NCBI RefSeq assembly: GCF_002953215.1
Contig: NZ_CP026378.1
Location: 558,001-622,000, forward strand
Length of the DNA stretch: 64,000 nucleotides
Direction: 5' to 3'
Source of the DNA: Mixta calida
GTDB taxonomy: Bacteria; Pseudomonadota; Gammaproteobacteria; Enterobacterales; Enterobacteriaceae
In this document: positions 57,947 to 64,000 of the stretch, piece by piece
Position numbering within the stretch: position 1 is the first letter of the stretch
How the letters are laid out: each line of letters starts with the position of its first letter
Translations under genes and position numbers: made by a program
The notes under the pieces: generated by a model
The model's input: the letters and a program-made list of their open reading frames with translations, nothing else
The model's database searches: none
What the model was told of the DNA's origin: nothing

Positions 57947-59614
57947 CTAGTGGTTTTTCTTCTGGTACCACCAGACGGCTTCCCAGGGACGCAACATCAT
58001 CTCGCCAGGTTCCGCTTTGGCGTCAGGGTAGTTGCTCATCAACACTTCCCAGCTGTCGCCAAAGTTTTCTTCCGGGTGCCAGCTTTGCGCTTCCCGGCTG
58101 AAGTTGGCGATCACTACCAGCGTTTCGCCTTCATACTGACGACGATAACACCACAAATAAGGATGCGACGGCAGCAGATCGAGATAGTCGCCCCACGTCA
58201 GGATTAAATAGCGCTTACGCAGCTGAATCAACTTCTGATAGGCGTAAAAAATCGAATCAGGATCGGCTATCGCCGCTTCCGCATTGATGGTTTCATAGTT
58301 GCGGCTCATGCCGATCCAGGGCGTGCCGACGGTAAAACCGGCGTTTTCGCTGGCGTCCCACTGCATCGGCGTACGGCCGTTATCACGCGATTTACTGGCG
58401 AGGATCGCCAACAGATTTTCGCTGTCGCGGCCCTGCGCGCGCAGCTCGGCGTACATATTGTGGCTTTCGATGTCGCGGTAATCGATGATACGGGTAAAGC
58501 CGGGGTTGGTCATGCCCAGCTCCTCGCCCTGGAAGATATAGGGCGTGCCCTGCATGCCGTGCAGCACCATCGCCAGCATCTTCGCCGACTGTACGCGATA
58601 TTCGCCGTCATCGCCCCAGCGCGACACTACGCGCGGCTGATCGTGGTTACACCAGAACAGCGCGTTCCAGCCCCGGTTATGCATGCCTTGCTGCCAGTGG
58701 GTGAAAATTTTCTTCTGCGCCACCAGATCCAGCGGCGTTAACGTCCACTTCTGACCGTTCCAGAAATCAACCTCGACATGGTCGAAGCTGAACACCATCG
58801 ACAGCTCGTCGCCCTCCAGCGAGCCATATTGCTGGCAGTGCTCCAGCGTGGCGGAAGACATTTCGCCCACCGTCACCAGCTCGCGCGGTCGGAAGACGTC
58901 GCGGCTCATTTCGCGCATATATTCATGAATGCGCGGGCCGTCGGTATAGAGACGCAGCCCGTCGCCATCGGGATCGTCAGGAAAATCCTGATGCTTGGAG
59001 ACCAGGTTAACCACGTCGAGACGCAGCCCGTCGATGCCGCGATCGGCCCAGAAGTTGACGATCTGCTTCAGCTCGGCGCGGACGTTCTCGTTTTCCCAGT
59101 TCAGGTCCGCCTGCTCCGGCGCCCACAGGTGCATGTAGTACTGGTTGCTCTCTGGGTGCCAGCGCCAGGCAGAGCCGCCGAACTTCGACTTCCAGTTATT
59201 CGGCGGTTCGGTCGGCGTACCGTCGCGCCAGATATAGTAATCGCGGTACGGGCTTTCCGGGTTCAGCGACTCGTGAAACCAGTGGTGCTGTGTTGAAGAG
59301 TGGTTAAACACCATATCGAGGATAACGCGCAGCCCGCGCTTGTGCGCCTGTTCAACCAAATGGTCGAAATCGCTCATCGTGCCGTAAGCGGGATCGATGG
59401 CGGTGTAGTTCGCCACGTCGTAGCCGTTATCAACCTGCGGTGAAATATAAAAAGGCGTGAGCCAGATCGCATCGACACCCAGCAGTTTCAGGTAGTCCAG
59501 ACGCTGAATCACACCGGCCAGGTCGCCTGTGCCACTACCGGTCGTATCCTGAAAACTTTTGGGATAGATTTGATAAATGACGCCGTTCTGCCACCATGGT
59601 GGAGTTTTATTCAT
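57947..59614 (-). CDS. treC: Trehalose-6-phosphate hydrolase TreC
   Basis: 555-aa GH13 enzyme splitting trehalose 6-phosphate into glucose and glucose 6-phosphate. Catalytic segments GLRLDVVN (nucleophile Asp), VGEMSS (acid Glu) and NHDQPR are intact, and NGVIYQIYPKSFQDTTGSGTGDL opens the domain. Near-identical to E. coli TreC over its length. The E. coli partner treB (trehalose PTS) and treR are not beside it; a GH20 gene is. The nrdD-treC neighbourhood is otherwise conserved. Confidence 0.94.
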   Translation of the reverse strand: MNKTPPWWQNGVIYQIYPKSFQDTTGSGTGDLAGVIQRLDYLKLLGVDAIWLTPFYISPQVDNGYDVANYTAIDPAYGTMSDFDHLVEQAHKRGLRVILDMVFNHSSTQHHWFHESLNPESPYRDYYIWRDGTPTEPPNNWKSKFGGSAWRWHPESNQYYMHLWAPEQADLNWENENVRAELKQIVNFWADRGIDGLRLDVVNLVSKHQDFPDDPDGDGLRLYTDGPRIHEYMREMSRDVFRPRELVTVGEMSSATLEHCQQYGSLEGDELSMVFSFDHVEVDFWNGQKWTLTPLDLVAQKKIFTHWQQGMHNRGWNALFWCNHDQPRVVSRWGDDGEYRVQSAKMLAMVLHGMQGTPYIFQGEELGMTNPGFTRIIDYRDIESHNMYAELRAQGRDSENLLAILASKSRDNGRTPMQWDASENAGFTVGTPWIGMSRNYETINAEAAIADPDSIFYAYQKLIQLRKRYLILTWGDYLDLLPSHPYLWCYRRQYEGETLVVIANFSREAQSWHPEENFGDSWEVLMSNYPDAKAEPGEMMLRPWEAVWWYQKKNH

Positions 59615-59969
59615 TGCTCAATCCTGATTGCTTATTGGGGCGCAAATGCCCGCCCGTTTTATAGAAAGTGTCTTCATTTACACACTCAATAAGGTTAGCT
59701 ACTCCTTGCGAATCCGAAACGTTTAACGTGACGGAATTCACTGAAAAACGCAGTTTTCCCTAACAGACGGAGCGGCGGCATCGCCGTCACAGCACGGTTT
59801 TCATTATCTTCGCTTTTTAACGCGGAGTGGGTAAATCTGTTTTGACGGATGTTGCAAAAATTTACCGTGCTCCAGGATTTGCCCCGCCGTTATCTTGTCC
59901 GCTGTAATGAAATGTGATTAATGGAATTTTTACACGGTTTCCGATCCGCCATGATAAAAGGACCTCGCC
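59615..59969. other. Divergent intergenic region of treC and the GH20 gene
   Basis: 355 bases without a gene. GAAACGTTT (59716-59724, core AAACGTTT) resembles a LacI/GalR-family operator and may mark control of treC by a TreR-like repressor. AAATGTGAT near 59906 matches one half of a CRP site upstream of the GH20 gene, but the other half is poor. Confidence 0.4.
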
Positions 59970-62366
59970 ATGTCGCTGCGTCATACCGTTTTTACCTTGC
60001 CTCTGCTGTTTTCCTGTTGCTTTACCGTTTTCGCCGACCCTGTCCCGCTGCCGCTGATGCCCTGGCCGCAGCAGGTAGAGCAGCCGCCGACCGGCGGCCG
60101 GCTGGCGCTGACGCCGCAGCTTCAGCTGCATATCGTCGGCGATCTTCCTGAAGGCGCCGAGGCGCGCTGGCGTGAACGCATCGAACGTCAGACCGGCTGG
60201 ACGCTGCTGCCCGATACCTCCTCCGCTGCGCCGACGCTTACCGTGCGCGTCGCCAGGCAGGTTGATGCGCTGCCGCAGCTGGAAAGCGATGAAAGCTACC
60301 GCCTGGTGGTTAACGGCACGGGCGCGACGCTCAGCGCACCCACGCGTTTCGGCGCCTTGCGCGGTATGGAAACCTTGTTGCAGCTGGTGCAGAACGACGG
60401 CGAGGGCGCTTTTATTCCTTTCGTGACCATCAACGATCGTCCGCGCTTTCCGTGGCGCGGCGTGTTGATCGACTCCGTGCGTCACTTTATTCCCATTGAA
60501 ACCATTAAGCGCCAGATCGACGGCATCGCCGCCGCCCGCATGAACGTCTTTCACTGGCATTTGACGGACGATCAGGGATGGCGCTTTGCATCTTCGCACT
60601 ATCCGCAGCTGCAAGAGAAGGCCAGCGATGGGCTGTTCTACACGCAGCAGCAGATGCGCGACGTGGTGCGTTACGCGGCGGATCGCGGCGTACGCGTGGT
60701 GCCGGAGCTGGATATTCCTGGCCACGCCTCCGCTATCGCCGTCGCGATGCCGGAACTGATCGCCGCGCCGGGCCCTTATCAGATGGAGCGCGGCTGGGGC
60801 GTATTTAAGCCGCTGCTCGATCCGTCGAACGAGGCGGTATATCGCGTTATCGATACGCTGGTGGGCGAGATGGCGGCGATCTTCCCCGATCCCTGGCTGC
60901 ATATCGGCGGCGATGAGGTGGATGCGCAACAGTGGAACGACTCACCGCGCATTCAGCAGTTTATGCGTGAGAAAGGGCTGGCCGACAGCCATGCGCTACA
61001 GGCCTGGTTTAACCAGCGGGTCGAGAAAATTCTTGAAAAGCATCAACGGCGTATGGTCGGCTGGGATGAGATCTGGCATCCCGATCTGCCGAAGTCGATC
61101 CTGATCCAGTCCTGGCAGGGACAAGATGCGCTGGGCGGCGTGGCGAAACAGGATTATCGCGGCATTCTCTCCACCGGATTTTATCTCGATCAGCCGCAGT
61201 TCGCCTCTTATCACTACCGCAACGAGGTCTGGCCGACGGCGCTAAACGATGTCGACCGCATCAGGGTGGACGAGCGCGCCCAGAGCTGGCAGTTTACGCT
61301 GCCGCGCCTGAAGGGCAGCCCGGTAAAAGGCAGCTTTACTCTGGTGGAAGGAAAGTCGGGCTGGCGCGGGTTTATCGATTTCGCCGGCAAGTCGCGGCGT
61401 CTGGTGCAGCAGGTAACCTGGCTGTCGCCGCAGGAGGTCACTTTCAACGTCGACAGCTGGATGGGGCCGCTGCAACCGGTCGTCACGCTGCAACAGAACC
61501 AGCTGACGGGCTATTTCCGCGTGGGCAACGTCCGCTATCCGGTAACGGGAGAGCGCCTTGCCGCCACGCCGCAGGGCATTGAACCGGCGGTGCCGAACGC
61601 GACGCAGCTACAGGCCAACCTGAAGGGCGGCGAAGCGGCGCTCTGGGGAGAAAATGTCAGCGCCGGGGTGCTGGATATTAAACTGTGGCCGCGCGCTTTC
61701 GTGGTCGCCGAGCGGCTCTGGTCAGCGCAAAACGTCACGGACGAAGAGAATATGTATCAGCGGCTGGCGGCGGTCGACCGCTGGTCGGCGGTATCGGTGG
61801 GATTGCAGCAGCATACTCAGGCGTTGACCGGCATGATGCGTTTAGCCAACCGCACCGATGTCGTGCCGCTGCAAATTTTCGCGCAGGCGCTGGAGCCCGC
61901 GCACTATTACACTCGCCAGCATCTGAAATTCCAGGCGGGACACTATACGCTGGCCGAGCCGTTGAACCGGCTTGCGGACCTGTTGCCCGCCGAGAGCATG
62001 TCGGTAAGAAGGCTGACGCAGCAGGTTGACGCGTTGATCGGGAATCGCGGCAGTCAGCAGGCGGCGCAGGCGATCCGTCAGCAGCTGACGCAGTGGCGAG
62101 ACAACGTGCCGCAGGTCGCGCCGTTACTCGACGCCAATTATCAGCTTAAAGCGCTGCGGCCAGTGGCGACGCAGATCGCGACGCTTAGCGATATGGGGAT
62201 GACGCTGATCAATGCATGGGAAAACGGTCAGCGCATCCATGCGGAGGCGATCGGGAAGATGCGCGGTCAGCTGGACGCGGCGGCGCAAACGCAGGATGAA
62301 CTGGTCATTGCGCTGGTCAGGCCGCTGGAAATACTGCTGCGCGCCGTGGCGTCAGAAAAGCGGTAA
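59970..62366 (+). CDS. Secreted GH20 beta-N-acetylhexosaminidase
   Basis: 798-aa glycosidase releasing terminal GlcNAc/GalNAc, e.g. from chitobiose. N-terminal signal peptide (about residues 1-22), a GH20b-like domain (about 25-155), then the catalytic barrel with RGVLIDSVRHFIP, HWHLTDDQGWR, PELDIPGHASA and catalytic Asp315-Glu316 in IGGDEVDAQQW. The last barrel blocks LKGGEAALWGE and LWPRAFVVAERLW come only after a roughly 115-residue insertion (about 430-545) rich in beta-type sequence. An extra helical region forms the C terminus. AGGA precedes the start. It occupies the slot of treB/treR/mgtA. Confidence 0.9.
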   Translation: MSLRHTVFTLPLLFSCCFTVFADPVPLPLMPWPQQVEQPPTGGRLALTPQLQLHIVGDLPEGAEARWRERIERQTGWTLLPDTSSAAPTLTVRVARQVDALPQLESDESYRLVVNGTGATLSAPTRFGALRGMETLLQLVQNDGEGAFIPFVTINDRPRFPWRGVLIDSVRHFIPIETIKRQIDGIAAARMNVFHWHLTDDQGWRFASSHYPQLQEKASDGLFYTQQQMRDVVRYAADRGVRVVPELDIPGHASAIAVAMPELIAAPGPYQMERGWGVFKPLLDPSNEAVYRVIDTLVGEMAAIFPDPWLHIGGDEVDAQQWNDSPRIQQFMREKGLADSHALQAWFNQRVEKILEKHQRRMVGWDEIWHPDLPKSILIQSWQGQDALGGVAKQDYRGILSTGFYLDQPQFASYHYRNEVWPTALNDVDRIRVDERAQSWQFTLPRLKGSPVKGSFTLVEGKSGWRGFIDFAGKSRRLVQQVTWLSPQEVTFNVDSWMGPLQPVVTLQQNQLTGYFRVGNVRYPVTGERLAATPQGIEPAVPNATQLQANLKGGEAALWGENVSAGVLDIKLWPRAFVVAERLWSAQNVTDEENMYQRLAAVDRWSAVSVGLQQHTQALTGMMRLANRTDVVPLQIFAQALEPAHYYTRQHLKFQAGHYTLAEPLNRLADLLPAESMSVRRLTQQVDALIGNRGSQQAAQAIRQQLTQWRDNVPQVAPLLDANYQLKALRPVATQIATLSDMGMTLINAWENGQRIHAEAIGKMRGQLDAAAQTQDELVIALVRPLEILLRAVASEKR

Positions 62367-62393
62367 AAGCGGGATAGCCGTTAAACAAGTGAG

Positions 62394-62428
62394 CAGGCTG
62401 CCGCAACCGGCGCGGCAGCCTGGCGTTT
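62394..62428 (+). terminator. Intrinsic terminator of the GH20 gene
   Basis: CAGGCTGCCG/CGGCAGCCTG stem (62394-62403, 62413-62422) followed by GCGTTTT; it ends against the convergent ridA stop. Confidence 0.7.
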
Positions 62429-62814
62429 TAGCGACGAACGGCGATCGCTTCGATTTCGATTTTCACATCTTTCGGCAGACGCGCCACTTCTACGCAGGAG
62501 CGGGCCGGGAAAGGCGCGCCGTGTTCGCTGAAGAAGGCTTCATAGGCGGCGTTAACGGTAGCGAAGTCATTGAGATCTTTCACGAACACGGTGGTTTTCA
62601 CGATATCGCTGACCTTCAGTCCGGCCGCTTCCACGATGGCCTGAACGTTTTCCAGCGACTGACGCGCCTGCGCCGCGACGTCATCAGCGACCGCGCCGGT
62701 TTTGGGATCGACCGGAATCTGGCCAGAGGTGATGATCATGCTGCCCAGATCAACGCCCTGAACGTACGGACCAATGGCGGCTGGGGCTTTTTCCGTGCTG
62801 ATTTCGCGTGACAT
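62428..62814 (-). CDS. ridA: 2-iminobutanoate/2-iminopropanoate deaminase RidA
   Basis: 128-aa YjgF/YER057c/UK114 protein that hydrolyses reactive enamine/imine intermediates made by PLP enzymes. Conserved Arg in CVEVARLPKDVKIEIEAIA and the GQIPVDPKTG and GNxxxI-like blocks are present. AGGAG precedes the start. It lies next to pyrI as in E. coli. Confidence 0.97.
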   Translation of the reverse strand: MSREISTEKAPAAIGPYVQGVDLGSMIITSGQIPVDPKTGAVADDVAAQARQSLENVQAIVEAAGLKVSDIVKTTVFVKDLNDFATVNAAYEAFFSEHGAPFPARSCVEVARLPKDVKIEIEAIAVRR

Positions 62815-62895
62815 AAATTCTCCTGATTAGTGGCATGTTGCGAGGCGGGCGGCCTGCCCGCCGTATCGCCCCCATTATAGGGAGACGAAAAGTGA

Positions 62896-63357
62896 TTACC
62901 AGTTCGCCAGCACCACCTGATGAGCGAACTCTTTCTCGCAGTATTTACACTTCAGTAGCACCGACTCGGCGCGTTTTCTTACCTGAAAGCTGGAGCAGAC
63001 CGGCTCGCTGCGGCTGATGCAGTTGCTGTTAGGGCAGGTCAGCACACGCTCAATGCGATCCGGCAGCGTCGGCACGATTTTAGCGACCACGTTGTAATCA
63101 TCGATGCGGTTAACGGTGGCGTGCGGCGCATAGACCGCCAGCTGGTTGATCTGATCGTCGGTTAAAAAGGTGTTCTCGATCTTGATGAGATCTTTCCGGC
63201 CCAGCGCGCCGGAAGGCAGGTTAAGCCCGATAGTGATGCGCTGATCGGTTTCCGTCAGGCGGAACAGCGTCAGCAGCTTAAAACCGATCTGCGCCGGGAT
63301 ATGATCGATCACCGTACCGCGCTTGATCGCTTCAACCTGGAGTTTATCTTGCATCAT
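62896..63357 (-). CDS. pyrI: Aspartate carbamoyltransferase regulatory chain PyrI
   Basis: 153-aa regulatory subunit of ATCase, binding CTP/ATP. Zinc domain with four cysteines: CPNSNC and CKYC. Allosteric domain residues include [10 protein letters not shown]. Starts with tandem ATG codons (63357, 63354); AAGGAG lies upstream. 12 bases after pyrB. Confidence 0.97.
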   Translation of the reverse strand: MMQDKLQVEAIKRGTVIDHIPAQIGFKLLTLFRLTETDQRITIGLNLPSGALGRKDLIKIENTFLTDDQINQLAVYAPHATVNRIDDYNVVAKIVPTLPDRIERVLTCPNSNCISRSEPVCSSFQVRKRAESVLLKCKYCEKEFAHQVVLANW

Positions 63358-63369
63358 CTTCTCTTCTCC

Positions 63370-64000
63370 TTACAGAACCGGATCGCTGTTCAGCACCAGC
63401 GCCAGCAGCGCCTGACGTGCGTAAATGCCGTTGCCGGCCTGCTGGAAATACCAGGCGTGCGGCGTTTTATCCACATCGGTGGCGATCTCATCCACGCGCG
63501 GCAGCGGGTGCAGCACTTTCATATTGTCGCGCGCGCCCTGCAAACCGGCGGCGCGCAACACGAACTGGGCTTTGACGTTGGCGTATTCGGAAGGATCGAG
63601 ACGCTCTTTCTGCACGCGCGTCATATAGAGGATATCCACCTGCGGCACCACCTCTTCGATACTGCCGTGACGGCTCCATGGAATATTCCGCTCATCCAGC
63701 ATATCGGTGATGTAGGCGGGCATCGCCAGCGCTTCCGGGGCGATAAAGAAGAAGCGGTTGCCCTCGAACTTCGCCAGCGCCTGAGTCAGCGAGTGAACGG
63801 TGCGGCCATATTTCAGGTCGCCGACCATCGCCACGTTGAGGTTGCTGAGACGGCTTTGCGTTTCCTGAATAGTGAACAGGTCGAGCAGCGTCTGCGTCGG
63901 ATGCTGGTTGGCGCCGTCGCCGGCGTTCAGCACCGGAATGCTGCCGGAAAATTCGGTGGCGAGGCGGGCCGCGCCCTCCTGCGGATGGCGCATCACAATG
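63370..64000 (-). CDS. pyrB: Aspartate carbamoyltransferase catalytic chain PyrB (5' end outside window)
   Basis: The C-terminal 210 residues of the ATCase catalytic subunit, the committed step of pyrimidine synthesis. Carbamoyl-phosphate/aspartate-site segments [33 protein letters not shown] and HPLPRVDEI are present. The frame is open to the window edge (about 100 residues missing), so the pyrB promoter and any pyrL leader lie outside. Confidence 0.97.
   Translation of the reverse strand, partial: IVMRHPQEGAARLATEFSGSIPVLNAGDGANQHPTQTLLDLFTIQETQSRLSNLNVAMVGDLKYGRTVHSLTQALAKFEGNRFFFIAPEALAMPAYITDMLDERNIPWSRHGSIEEVVPQVDILYMTRVQKERLDPSEYANVKAQFVLRAAGLQGARDNMKVLHPLPRVDEIATDVDKTPHAWYFQQAGNGIYARQALLALVLNSDPVL

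Noticed and set aside
59862-60929. 355-aa minus-strand frame opposite the GH20 gene
   Set aside because: Shadow of the glycosidase; no motif, and it runs through the signal-peptide region.

Overview
The window is a chromosomal segment of an enterobacterial gammaproteobacterium. Almost every protein reads as a close relative of an E. coli K-12 protein, and gene order follows the E. coli arcB-to-deaD and nrdD-pyrB neighbourhoods. Several features argue against Escherichia itself: pmrA-pmrB lies between obgE and dacB; elbB, yhbE, argG/yhbX, mtr and treB/treR/mgtA are missing from their E. coli positions; and leuU lies directly next to metY. This fits the Erwiniaceae (Pantoea/Mixta/Erwinia) best, but that is inference from gene order, and the genus cannot be fixed from this window.

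Layout. 1-3796: the 3' part of arcB, the small RNA ArcZ convergent with it, an AT-rich 0.7 kb gap where elbB would be expected, then mtgA. 3801-11846 (minus): the ptsO-rapZ-ptsN-hpf-rpoN / lptB-lptA-lptC-kdsC-kdsD-yrbG cluster (nitrogen PTS, sigma-54, LPS transport, Kdo synthesis). yrbG carries a one-base frameshift. 12074-18554: mlaFEDCB (outer-membrane lipid asymmetry), ibaG, murA, sfsB, ispB. 18711-24279: rplU-rpmA, obgE, then dacB-pmrA-pmrB on the minus strand. 24200-31208: greA with a terminator-bearing leader, yhbY, rlmE-ftsH, folP-glmM, secG, tRNA-Leu(GAG), tRNA-fMet. 31419-43441: the rimP-nusA-infB-rbfA-truB-rpsO-pnp translation/RNA-decay cluster, nlpI, a small yrbN-like frame, deaD. 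43519-50013: yhbW, ubiV-ubiU with divergent ubiT, yhbS, yhbQ, yhbP, yhbO, yraR. 50178-52762: nrdG-nrdD with paired NrdR boxes.

52974-62366 is the accessory part. A RpiR-family regulator with three tandem helix-turn-helix units diverges from a cellobiose-type PTS operon (IIB, IIA, GH4 phospho-beta-glucosidase with a 5' frameshift, IIC). After it come treC without treB and a secreted GH20 hexosaminidase with an inserted domain. Core order resumes with ridA, pyrI and a pyrB cut by the window end. Two identical perfect palindromes in the regulator-PTS intergenic region are the best operator candidates.

The core genes act together in envelope construction (LPS export, phospholipid transport, peptidoglycan precursors), ribosome assembly and RNA turnover, and oxygen-independent metabolism (ArcB/ArcZ, UbiTUV, NrdDG). 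The accessory island appears to handle beta-glucosides and N-acetylglucosamine-containing glycans. No insertion sequence, prophage, CRISPR array or integrase is visible.
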